The notes: generated from the letters alone by a model not told the origin. Positions 1 through 5,256 are shown, counted from the first letter of the stretch. The stretch is 5,256 nucleotides of DNA from Candidatus Rokuibacteriota bacterium (GCA_016201575.1 JACQCN010000151.1:1-5256), one strand, 5' to 3'. Translations and numbers: made by a program.

Positions 1-213
1 CAGTGGGCCCCCCTCGTCCCGTCCGCCGCGCGCCGCGCGGCGTTCGGGCGAGTGGGTGACGGAGCCGGACCCGCGGGGATCGCGCCCTGCGACAGGACCC
101 GCCCGCCACACGCGACTACCGTTCGTGAATAGTGCGCGCCAGCCGGACCAACCGCGACGTAGGGCATGCGGGCCTTCATCGCCGCGGAGGCGCTCGCGGT
201 GACGAGACCCTTG
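1..213. other. Left-edge region with no recognisable gene
   Basis: This stretch lies beyond the stop codon of the minus-strand LLM oxidoreductase. A plus-strand frame open from base 1 ends at TAG 129-131. It would encode about 43 residues rich in Ala, Arg and Pro and could be the 3' end of a gene lying to the left, but I recognise no family in it. A second frame, open from base 2, ends at TGA 125-127 and looks no better. The only clear structure is the GC hairpin at 24-42. I see no promoter, tRNA or repeat that I can defend. Confidence 0.4.
24..42. terminator. GC hairpin downstream of the LLM gene, possible terminator
   Basis: CGCCGCGC at 24-31 and GCGCGGCG at 35-42 form a perfect 8-bp stem with a 3-nt loop. 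It sits about 170 nt past the LLM stop codon on the minus strand. No T-run follows on either strand, so it does not fit the classical intrinsic terminator. Short GC palindromes of this kind also arise by chance in such GC-rich DNA. Confidence 0.2.
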
Positions 214-1245
214 CTACTTGAACGCGGGCATCACCTGGTGCGTGAGGATGCGCAGGCTCTGCCTCTCACGCTCCGCGGGAATGAGCCCGCCGGGGTTCAT
301 TTCCGCCACGATCCCGTCCACGCCCAGCTCTTCCCGCAGCCGGGTCAGGCGATCGATCAGACCGGCGGCGCTGCCGAACGCGACTCGGGTCTGCAAGATC
401 TGCTCGTACGACAGATTCGCGAGCTGCTCGGCCAGGGCTTCGCGCCGGTCGGCCGGGCCCGCCGCCGATCGCGCGAACTCGGCCTGCCGGCGGAAGTAGT
501 ACGTGATGCTCTCGCGGGGTTCCTCCAGGGCCGCCTTCTCGGTGGTCCCGGCGTAGAGCGGGATGCGCAGGTGCACGCTCGCTTCGCCGGCGTGCCCGGT
601 TTCCTGCCAGGCCTTCCGGTACGCCCGCAGGTGTGAGCGCAACTCGGGAATGTCCATGCTGCGCAGCCCGACGAAGAGGGACAATCCCAGCCGGGCGACC
701 AGGAGGAAGGTCTCCTCGCTGTTGGCCGCCATCCGGATGGGGGGATGGGGCTGCTGGTAGGGGCGCGGTGAGACCACGGTGGTCTCGAACCGATAAAACT
801 CGCCCTGGTAGCTGAACGGCTCCCCCTTCCAGGCCTCGCGGATGATCTCCAGGGCTTCGCGAAAGCGCGCCTGACTCTCCGCGTAGGGAATCCCGTACCC
901 CTCGTAGGCGCGCGGGGAGCCGCTGCGGCCGATGCCGAAGGCGAAGCGGCCCTCGCTGACCTGGTCCACGGTGGCGACCTCTTCGGCGATGTGCAGGGGG
1001 TTGTTCAGCGGGAGGAGGTGGACCGCCGTCCCCACCCGCAGGCGTCGGGTGCGGGCGGCGATGGCGCCGGCGACCACGAGCGGCGCCGACAGCACCGACC
1101 GCGCCGGAGTGAAGTGGATCTCCCCCAGCCACACGCCGTCCAGGCCCCACGCTTCCGCAGCGTCCACCAGCCCGAACGCCTCGTGGAAGGCGGCGGCCTG
1201 GCCCAGCCCGCGACGCGTCTCCCCCATGAAGATCCCGAACTTCAT
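214..1245 (-). CDS. LLM class flavin-dependent oxidoreductase (luciferase-like)
   Basis: Predicted cytoplasmic TIM-barrel monooxygenase or oxidoreductase of the bacterial luciferase-like family, which uses reduced FMN or F420 on varied small substrates. The 343-residue length is normal. Family hallmarks are visible. The N-terminus MKFGIFMGET forms the first strand, followed by GLDGVWLGEIHF (34-45). LRVGTAVHLLPLNNPLHIAE (69-88) leads into DQVSEGRFAFGIGRSGSP (94-111), the conserved cofactor-side loop. SPRPYQQPHPPIRMAANSEE (159-178) is the typical mid-barrel segment, and GVDGIVAEMNPGG (308-320) is near the C-terminus. There is no signal peptide or membrane segment. I chose ATG 1245, which gives the usual MKFG beginning; an in-frame GTG at 1251 would add two residues. 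Neither has a clear Shine-Dalgarno sequence, and the upstream gene stops only 9 nt before, so translational coupling is likely. The substrate cannot be told from sequence, nor can FMN be separated from F420. Confidence 0.93.
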   Translation of the reverse strand: MKFGIFMGETRRGLGQAAAFHEAFGLVDAAEAWGLDGVWLGEIHFTPARSVLSAPLVVAGAIAARTRRLRVGTAVHLLPLNNPLHIAEEVATVDQVSEGRFAFGIGRSGSPRAYEGYGIPYAESQARFREALEIIREAWKGEPFSYQGEFYRFETTVVSPRPYQQPHPPIRMAANSEETFLLVARLGLSLFVGLRSMDIPELRSHLRAYRKAWQETGHAGEASVHLRIPLYAGTTEKAALEEPRESITYYFRRQAEFARSAAGPADRREALAEQLANLSYEQILQTRVAFGSAAGLIDRLTRLREELGVDGIVAEMNPGGLIPAERERQSLRILTHQVMPAFK

Positions 1246-1254
1246 GGGCACGAG

Positions 1255-1638
1255 CTACAGACCGGCGCGCCGCCGCGCGAGCCCGATGTTCTCCGGCGCG
1301 GGCTGGCGGGCGCCCTCTTCCACTTCGTGCATGACGTCGATGACAGCCGCGGAGACCGGCGTGGGCCCGCCGCGCTCGCGGCCCCGCGCCGTCACGTAGC
1401 CGTTCATGGAGTCGATCTCCGTCGGGCGGCCCTTGGCCACGTCCTGCGCCATCGACGCGCGCCAGTTGCGGGGGCTCGCGGCGGCCGGGGTGAGCATCGT
1501 GTCCAGCGCCTCCCTGGTGGCCCGGCGGTCGGCGTCCGCCCACTGCTCGGCCGCCGCGCCGTTGAACCGGGGCACGCCGTACCCGAGGGCGAGCCCGACG
1601 CGCGCGGACTCCGCCGCAAGGTTGATCATGACCGCCAT
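1255..1638 (-). CDS. Stand-alone ketopantoate reductase C-terminal domain (truncated PanE-like)
   Basis: A 127-residue protein that matches only the helical C-terminal domain of the ketopantoate reductase (PanE/ApbA) family. The diagnostic stretch is ASMAQDVAKGRPTEIDSMNG (61-80). Its S62 and E74 have the spacing of E. coli PanE Ser244 and Glu256, which bind substrate, and N6 lines up with Asn180. The NADPH-binding Rossmann half, about 170 residues with a GxGxxG motif, is absent, and the position of the catalytic lysine (Lys176 in E. coli) is A2 here. No Rossmann sequence lies upstream, because the RluA gene begins 127 nt away on the other strand. ATG 1638 has a good GGGAG ribosome site, so the protein may be expressed. 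It is unlikely to be a working reductase on its own. It could be a decayed gene or a repurposed domain. It ends 9 nt before the LLM start, suggesting one transcript. Confidence 0.65.
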   Translation of the reverse strand: MAVMINLAAESARVGLALGYGVPRFNGAAAEQWADADRRATREALDTMLTPAAASPRNWRASMAQDVAKGRPTEIDSMNGYVTARGRERGGPTPVSAAVIDVMHEVEEGARQPAPENIGLARRRAGL

Positions 1639-1644
1639 GTCTCG

Positions 1645-1649
1645 CTCCC
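1645..1649 (-). promoter_or_regulatory. Ribosome binding site of the PanE-like fragment
   Basis: On the minus strand, GGGAG is followed by six bases (CGAGAC) and then ATG 1638. This fixes the start of the truncated gene. It argues that the missing N-terminus was not simply overlooked in an upstream frame: the frame does stay open to about 1836, but that extension has no Rossmann motif and overlaps the divergent RluA gene. Confidence 0.5.
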
Positions 1650-1668
1650 GTGGGATACGGCCCCGGGG

Positions 1669-1674
1669 ATTATC
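1669..1674 (-). promoter_or_regulatory. Possible -10 element for the minus-strand unit
   Basis: Read on the minus strand this is GATAAT, five of six matches to the sigma-70 -10 consensus, about 30 nt upstream of ATG 1638. It is one of the few AT-containing spots in the spacer. No acceptable -35 hexamer sits 16-18 nt further upstream, so this is a weak call. Confidence 0.25.
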
Positions 1675-1697
1675 GCGCGTTTCGTGCCGCCCGGGGG

Positions 1698-1720
1698 CCG
1701 CCACGATGCGGTGGTGGCGG
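1698..1720. promoter_or_regulatory. Dyad in the divergent spacer, possible operator
   Basis: CCGCCAC at 1698-1704 is the exact reverse complement of GTGGCGG at 1714-1720, with a 9-nt spacer, giving a 23-bp dyad. It lies between the divergent PanE-like/LLM unit and the RluA/MetE-like unit, where an operator could act on both. No nearby regulator gene is visible, and GC-rich palindromes are common by chance in this DNA. Confidence 0.2.
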
Positions 1721-1751
1721 GGAGGCCTCTTCGCGTATTCTGAGGGGCCGT

Positions 1752-1756
1752 GGAGG
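1752..1756 (+). promoter_or_regulatory. Ribosome binding site that decides the RluA-family start
   Basis: GGAGG lies 8 nt before GTG 1765, an ideal spacing. The other in-frame GTG, at 1750, has only a GAGGGG run (1742-1747) two bases away, which is too close. The site therefore favours the shorter 274-residue protein. Confidence 0.55.
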
Positions 1757-1764
1757 CGGACCTC

Positions 1765-2589
1765 GTGGAAGCTCCGACACTCGGGCACCGGCTGCGCGCC
1801 CTCTACCCGGAGGCGTCGGGCCGGCGGCTCAAGCAATGGCTCACGGGCGGCCGCGTCCGGGTCAACGGCGTCGTGGTGCGGCGCGGCGACGTCGCGGTCG
1901 GACGCGAGGACCGCGTCAAGCTAGGGCGGCCGGCGGTCGCCTTCCCGGCCGCGCTCCGGCTCGTGCACGAGGACGAGCACCTGCTCGTCGTCGACAAGCC
2001 CCCCGGGCTCCTGACGATCGGGACCGCGACGGAGCGCACGCGCACGGCGTACCGCCTGGTCCAGGACTGGGTGGGGGCGAAGGGAGACGGGCGGATCTTC
2101 ATCGTACACCGGCTGGACCGCGAGACGTCCGGCCTGCTGGTCTTCGCCCGGTCGCCGGCCGTGAAGCGGGCGCTCCAGAAGCAGTTCCACGCGCGGACGC
2201 CCGAGCGCGTGTACGTCGCGCGCGTCGAAGGCGCCGTCCGCGAGCCGGAAGGCGAGCTGACCTCGCGCCTGGTCGAGGACCGCGCCTTGCGCGTCCGGCC
2301 CGCGCGCGACGGCCGGCGCGCGCAGGAGGCGATCACCCGGTACCGGGTGCTGCAACGCTACCGCGAGGCGACGCTGCTCGAGCTCGCGCTCGTCACGGGG
2401 CGCCGGGGCCAGATCCGGGCGCAGCTCGCCACGCTCGGCCACCCGATCGTCGGCGACCGCGCGTACGGGAGCCGGCGCGACCCCCTCGGGCGCGTGTGCC
2501 TGCACGCCACGCGGCTCGGCTTCGTCCACCCGAGCGGCCGCCGCGTAATGTTCGAGAGCCCGCCGCCGCCCGCCTTCCGGCGGCCGTAG
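1765..2589 (+). CDS. RluA-family pseudouridine synthase with S4 domain
   Basis: Predicted cytoplasmic enzyme that isomerises uridine to pseudouridine in rRNA or tRNA. An N-terminal S4-type RNA-binding domain covers roughly residues 6-50, with core GRRLKQWLTGGRVRVNG (19-35). The catalytic domain begins at LRLVHEDEHLLVVDKPPGLL (64-83). The RluA signature HRLDRETSGLLVFA spans 115-128, with D118 the expected catalytic aspartate. The C-terminal motif GRRGQIRAQLATLGHPIVGD ends at D231. In that motif G215 stands where many RluA relatives have His, as in GRxHQIR. The 274-residue length is typical for S4-bearing members. GTG 1765 is preferred because of the GGAGG site before it; GTG 1750 would add five residues. 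The MetE-like gene follows after 9 nt, so the two are probably co-transcribed. The target nucleotide cannot be assigned from this sequence. Confidence 0.93.
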   Translation: MEAPTLGHRLRALYPEASGRRLKQWLTGGRVRVNGVVVRRGDVAVGREDRVKLGRPAVAFPAALRLVHEDEHLLVVDKPPGLLTIGTATERTRTAYRLVQDWVGAKGDGRIFIVHRLDRETSGLLVFARSPAVKRALQKQFHARTPERVYVARVEGAVREPEGELTSRLVEDRALRVRPARDGRRAQEAITRYRVLQRYREATLLELALVTGRRGQIRAQLATLGHPIVGDRAYGSRRDPLGRVCLHATRLGFVHPSGRRVMFESPPPPAFRRP

Positions 2590-2598
2590 GCGCCCCCC

Positions 2599-3606
2599 GT
2601 GCTGACCACGACCGTCGTCGGGAGCTACCCGCAGCCGCGCTGGCTGGTGGACCACGCGAAGTTCGAGTCCACCGCCGTCCCGCGCGTGCGCATGCGCGAG
2701 GTGTGGCGCGTCCCCGAGCCGCTCCTGGAGGAAGCGCAGGACGACGCCGTCCGCCTGGCCGTGCGCGACATGGAGCGGGCCGGCGTCGACGTCGTCAGCG
2801 ACGGCGAGCAGCGGCGCGAGAGCTACTTCAACCAGCTCGCCACGGCGCTGGGCGGCATCGACCTCGACCGCCCCGGGACGGCCGTCAGCCGCACCGGCAA
2901 GACGGTGGCCGTCCCCCGCGTGGCGGGGCCCATCGAACGCGAGCGGCCCGTCCTCGTCCGCGACGTCCGGTTCCTGCGCCGCGTGACCGACCGCAAGATC
3001 AAGGTGACGCTGCCGGGGCCCTTCACCATGACCCAGCTCGCCCAGGACGACTACTACCGCGACGAGGAGCGGCTGGCCATGGCCTACGCCGACGCCGTCA
3101 ACGCCGAGCTGCGCGACCTCGAGCCCGTCGTCGACGTGCTCCAGCTCGACGAGCCCTACATGCAGGCCCGGCCCGACCGGGCGCGCGCCTACGCTATCCC
3201 CGCCATCGACCGCGCGCTGCGCGGCATCGGCAAGACGACGGTCGTGCACATGTGCTTCGGCTACGCCTTCGCCGTGAAGGAGAAGCCGAGCGGCTACTCC
3301 TTCCTGCCCGAGCTGGACCGCTGCGCCGCCCGGCAGATCTCGATCGAGGCCGCCCAGCCGCGCCTGGACCTCTCGGCGCTGGCGGCCCTGCCGTCGAAGA
3401 CCATCGTGCTGGGCGTCCTCGACCTCGACGCCCCCACCGCGGAGACGCCGCAGGTGGTGGCGGACCGCATCCGCGCGGCGCTGGCGCACGTGCCGGCCTC
3501 GCGCCTGGTCATCGCGCCTGACTGCGGGATGAAGTACCTCCCCCGCGCGCTGGCTTTCGCCAAGCTGCGGGCGATGGTCGAGGGCGCGCGGTCCGTCGCT
3601 CACTGA
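2599..3606 (+). CDS. MetE-like zinc methyltransferase, catalytic core only
   Basis: A 335-residue protein of the cobalamin-independent methionine synthase C-terminal (Meth_synt_2) family. The fold starts at TTTVVGSYPQP (3-13), as in the catalytic half of MetE. VVSDGEQRRESY (65-76) places E70 at the homocysteine-binding glutamate, and LQLDEP (181-186) matches the MetE QIDEP motif. Zinc ligands are all present: H217 and C219 in VHMCFG, E250 in ISIEAA, and C309 in APDCG. The N-terminal half of full-length MetE (about 750 residues) is absent, as in archaeal and folate-independent core enzymes that take methyl groups from corrinoid proteins. Epoxyalkane:coenzyme M transferases share this fold, so methionine synthesis is inferred, not shown. 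GTG 2599 matches the family N-terminus. Its only ribosome-site candidate is a weak GTAGG overlapping the upstream stop codon, which suggests coupling to the RluA-family gene. Confidence 0.88.
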   Translation: MLTTTVVGSYPQPRWLVDHAKFESTAVPRVRMREVWRVPEPLLEEAQDDAVRLAVRDMERAGVDVVSDGEQRRESYFNQLATALGGIDLDRPGTAVSRTGKTVAVPRVAGPIERERPVLVRDVRFLRRVTDRKIKVTLPGPFTMTQLAQDDYYRDEERLAMAYADAVNAELRDLEPVVDVLQLDEPYMQARPDRARAYAIPAIDRALRGIGKTTVVHMCFGYAFAVKEKPSGYSFLPELDRCAARQISIEAAQPRLDLSALAALPSKTIVLGVLDLDAPTAETPQVVADRIRAALAHVPASRLVIAPDCGMKYLPRALAFAKLRAMVEGARSVAH

Positions 3607-3610
3607 GGCA

Positions 3611-3784
3611 ATCCGAAAATCTTCGCGGGCGTCGGTGGCTCGCCAGCGGGTGGCGTGGCGAGCAGCCCCAGCCGCCCGCAGCGGAAGGGCCCCACTGGGG
3701 GATGGGTGGAGCGAGGACGGCTGGGGCTGCTCGCCGCGACAGGACCCGCTGGCGCGCACGCATCGACGCGGGAAAATTTCGGAT
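3611..3784. repeat. Large imperfect inverted repeat between the MetE-like and AKR genes
   Basis: A 174-bp palindromic element starting 4 nt after the MetE-like stop codon and ending 29 nt before the AKR start. It has three perfectly complementary blocks: 3611-3618 with 3777-3784 (8 bp), 3641-3651 with 3744-3754 (11 bp) and 3657-3674 with 3718-3735 (18 bp). The last includes GGCGAGCAGCCCCAGCCG. A 22-nt diverged segment on each arm separates the outer two blocks, and an asymmetric 5/8-nt bulge separates the inner two. The 43-nt loop has a small CCCC/GGGG hairpin at 3690-3700. No transposase lies inside and I see no convincing target-site duplication. It may be a MITE-like or REP/BIME-like dispersed repeat. 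As RNA it would fold strongly and could stop or stabilise the MetE-like transcript. Any promoter for the AKR gene must lie in or beside it. Confidence 0.85.
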
Positions 3785-3801
3785 CAGGGCTAAGAGCGCC
3801 C

Positions 3802-3809
3802 GGAGGAGG
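3802..3809 (+). promoter_or_regulatory. Strong ribosome binding site that fixes the AKR start
   Basis: GGAGGAGG ends 4 nt before ATG 3814, and its first GGAGG is 7 nt away. The same frame is open up to 3655 through the palindromic element, so this site is the evidence that translation begins at 3814 and not inside the repeat. Confidence 0.75.
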
Positions 3810-3813
3810 CAAG

Positions 3814-4815
3814 ATGGAGCGGAGGAAGCTCGGCAAGACGGGTCTCGAGGTCTCGACGCTGGGCTTCGGGTGTGGGAACGTCGGCGGCCTGATGATCCGC
3901 GGCACGCCGGCCGAGCAGGAGCGCGCCGTGGCCCGCGCGCTGGAGCTCGGGATCAACTACTTCGACACCGCGCCGGCCTACGGAGACGGCGAGTCGGAGC
4001 AGAACCTGGGGCGCGTCCTCCGGACACTCCGCGCGCCGGTCCTGGTCGGCACGAAGTTCAGGATCGAGCCCGCCGATCAGGGGCGCGTCGGCGAAGCCGT
4101 CGCCGCCTCGCTCGAGGCGAGTCTCCGGCGGCTCCAGATGAAGCGCGTCGACCTGCTCCAGCTCCACAACCTCGTCGCCGCTGACGGCGCGCCCGGGACG
4201 CTGAGCGCGCGGCTCGTGCTGGAGGAGGTGGTGCCGGCGCTGGAGCGCCTGCGGCGCGCGGGGAAGATCCGTTTCCTCGGCATCACCGCGCTCGGCGAGA
4301 CGGCGGCGCTCCACCGGGTGGTCGGCGCGCGCGTCCTCGACACGGCGCAGGTCTGCTACAACCTCCTGAACCCGAGCGCCGGCGTGGCCGTGCCGCCGGG
4401 CTACCCCGCGCAGGACTTCGCGGGCCTCCTCGATCGCGCGCGGGAGACGGCCACGGGCGTGATCGGCATCCGCGCGCTGGCCGCGGGCACGCTGAGCGGC
4501 GTGGAGAGCCGGCACCCGATCGCGGCGCCCTCGGTGGACCCGATCGCGTCAGGACCGGACTACGCGGCCGACGTCCGGCGCGCGCGAGGGCTGGCCGCGC
4601 TGGTCAAGGAAGGCCACGCGGGGAGCGTCATCGAGGCCGCGCTCCGCTTCGCCATCGGCCACGCCGCGGTGTCGACGGTGCTCGTCGGCTACTCGAGCCT
4701 GGACCAGCTCGAGTACGCCGCGCGGTGCGTGGAGAAGGGCCCGCTTCCTCCCGCAGCACTGGAGCGGCTGGCCGCGCTCCGGAGCGCGTTCGCGAGCGAG
4801 TCAGGCTCGCGGTGA
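3814..4815 (+). CDS. Aldo/keto reductase
   Basis: A 333-residue NADPH-dependent aldo/keto reductase with a predicted cytoplasmic TIM barrel, which would reduce aldehydes or ketones or run the reverse reaction. It opens with MERRKLGKTGLEVSTLGFGC (1-20), the usual AKR start. The catalytic tetrad is complete: D51 and Y56 in FDTAPAYG, K81 in VGTKF, and H118 in LLQLHN. KIRFLGIT is the next conserved barrel strand. Near the C-terminus, VLVGYSSLDQLEYA is the family's usual cofactor-side segment. There is no signal peptide. ATG 3814 is chosen for its strong ribosome site and family-typical N-terminus; extending upstream would translate the palindromic repeat. The gene is separated from the MetE-like gene by that repeat and may have its own transcript. 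Its stop codon is one base from that of the convergent PPOX gene. The substrate is not predictable. Confidence 0.94.
   Translation: MERRKLGKTGLEVSTLGFGCGNVGGLMIRGTPAEQERAVARALELGINYFDTAPAYGDGESEQNLGRVLRTLRAPVLVGTKFRIEPADQGRVGEAVAASLEASLRRLQMKRVDLLQLHNLVAADGAPGTLSARLVLEEVVPALERLRRAGKIRFLGITALGETAALHRVVGARVLDTAQVCYNLLNPSAGVAVPPGYPAQDFAGLLDRARETATGVIGIRALAAGTLSGVESRHPIAAPSVDPIASGPDYAADVRRARGLAALVKEGHAGSVIEAALRFAIGHAAVSTVLVGYSSLDQLEYAARCVEKGPLPPAALERLAALRSAFASESGSR
4791..4811. terminator. Hairpin over the convergent gene ends, possible bidirectional terminator
   Basis: CGCGAGC (4791-4797) and GCTCGCG (4805-4811) form a perfect 7-bp stem with a 7-nt loop, inside the last codons of the AKR gene and just beyond the PPOX stop codon. 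The two genes have only one base between their stop codons, so any terminator must overlap coding sequence. No T-run follows on either strand, so termination here is a guess. Confidence 0.3.
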
Positions 4816-4816
4816 G

Positions 4817-5233
4817 TTACGTCCAGGGCTGCATCTTGGGACCGTAGCCGCCGATCCGATCGACCTTGACCCGCACGACCAGCCGCTTCTCGCCGGGCCG
4901 GCGGAACGGGTACTTGTCCGCGCCCAGGAAGCGCTTGGCGAGCTTGTCGATGTGCTGGTCGGCCCCGGTCTCGGTCACGCTGGCCTTGCCGTGGAAGACC
5001 ATGTACGACTGGGGATCGTTGCGGTCCTGCACGGAGATGATGGCGCGGGGGTCGCGGCGCAGGTTCTTCGGTTTGAGCCGCCCCTCGGCGGTGTTGAACA
5101 GCACCTCGTCGCCCTCGACGTCCATCCAGACCATCGTCACCTGCGGCTTCCCGTCCGCGTTGAAGGTGACGACGTGCCCGTAGGCTTTGTCCTGCATGAT
5201 CTTCTTCACCGACTGCGGCAGCGCGATCGCCAT
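4817..5233 (-). CDS. PPOX-class flavin/F420-type oxidoreductase (split beta-barrel)
   Basis: A 138-residue protein of the pyridoxamine 5'-phosphate oxidase-like superfamily, the small split-barrel proteins that bind FMN or F420 as dimers (compare Rv1155-type enzymes). Family pattern: GHVVTFNADGKPQVTMVWMD (19-38), where the PQVTMVW strand is typical; GDEVLFNTAEGRLKPKNLRR (41-60), with the conserved K-x-K-N-L-R-R-D-P run around residues 54-62; then AIISVQD and the MVFHGKASV strand. Length is normal and there is no signal peptide or membrane segment. ATG 5233 is well supported: GGGAGG at 5241-5246 is 7 nt upstream. It is the only gene here transcribed towards the AKR gene and is probably independent of it. 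True pyridoxamine-phosphate oxidase activity is unlikely given the short length. The choice between FMN, F420 and haem binding is open. Confidence 0.9.
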   Translation of the reverse strand: MAIALPQSVKKIMQDKAYGHVVTFNADGKPQVTMVWMDVEGDEVLFNTAEGRLKPKNLRRDPRAIISVQDRNDPQSYMVFHGKASVTETGADQHIDKLAKRFLGADKYPFRRPGEKRLVVRVKVDRIGGYGPKMQPWT

Positions 5234-5256
5234 GACCTTCCCTCCCTGATGAAGCA

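Noticed and set aside
89..102. The 14-mer GCGACAGGACCCGC also occurs at 3736-3749 in the palindromic element, suggesting a second, degenerate copy at the left edge.
   Set aside because: One 14-base match is about what chance gives in 5 kb of GC-rich DNA, the flanks align poorly, and neither the 18-bp nor the 11-bp arm block is present there.
1..131. Plus-strand open frame ending in TAG 129-131, possible 3' end of a gene entering from the left.
   Set aside because: About 43 residues of low-complexity Ala/Arg/Pro sequence with no family match I recognise; a second frame is open almost as far, so coding cannot be supported.
266..1543. Long minus-strand open frame of about 425 residues overlapping the LLM and PanE-like genes.
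   Set aside because: Gly/Arg/Pro-rich shadow frame typical of GC-rich DNA; the LLM frame in the same region carries clear family motifs.
1639..1836. Upstream extension of the PanE-like fragment that might hold its missing N-terminal domain.
   Set aside because: The extension has no GxGxxG or other Rossmann feature and overlaps the start of the divergent RluA-family gene; ATG 1638 has the ribosome site.
1650..3521. Very long plus-strand open frame (623 residues) through the RluA and MetE-like genes.
   Set aside because: Out-of-frame Arg/Ala/Pro-rich translation with no domains, while the overlapping frames contain intact catalytic motifs.
1921..3759. Long minus-strand open frame (612 residues) opposite the RluA and MetE-like genes.
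   Set aside because: Antisense shadow caused by high GC at third codon positions; no recognisable domain or ribosome site.
3611..3784. The palindrome as an insertion sequence or CRISPR-like repeat.
   Set aside because: There is no transposase frame inside, no clear target-site duplication at the ends, and no repeat-spacer pattern; inverted repeat element is as far as the sequence allows.

Overview
The window is a GC-rich, densely packed stretch of a bacterial chromosome. Codon third positions are strongly G/C and spacers are short. It looks like an environmental (soil or sediment) genome, perhaps of Rokubacteria/Methylomirabilota or deltaproteobacterial type. That placement is inferred from composition and gene content only; no rRNA or other phylogenetic marker is present. 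I see no tRNA, rRNA, CRISPR array, transposase or phage gene.

Layout. Positions 1-213 hold no gene I can name, only a GC hairpin at 24-42. On the minus strand, 1638 down to 214 carries a two-gene unit: a 127-residue protein matching only the C-terminal domain of ketopantoate reductase, followed 9 nt later by a luciferase-like (LLM) flavin-dependent oxidoreductase. A divergent spacer (1639-1764) separates this unit from plus-strand genes: an S4-domain RluA-family pseudouridine synthase (1765-2589) and, 9 nt on, a short MetE-like zinc methyltransferase (2599-3606). The spacer 3607-3813 is almost filled by a large imperfect palindrome (3611-3784). An aldo/keto reductase follows (3814-4815). Its stop codon lies one base from the stop codon of a convergent PPOX-class flavin/F420-type oxidoreductase (4817-5233, minus strand).

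How the genes fit together. Three products are predicted small-molecule redox enzymes (LLM, AKR, PPOX), one is an RNA-modifying enzyme and one is a C1-transfer enzyme. The arrangement does not point to one shared pathway, and I do not see a defence system, secondary-metabolite cluster or mobile island. The items most worth a second look are the palindromic element at 3611-3784, the free-standing ketopantoate reductase C-terminal domain that lacks the catalytic lysine, and the MetE core protein without the usual N-terminal half.
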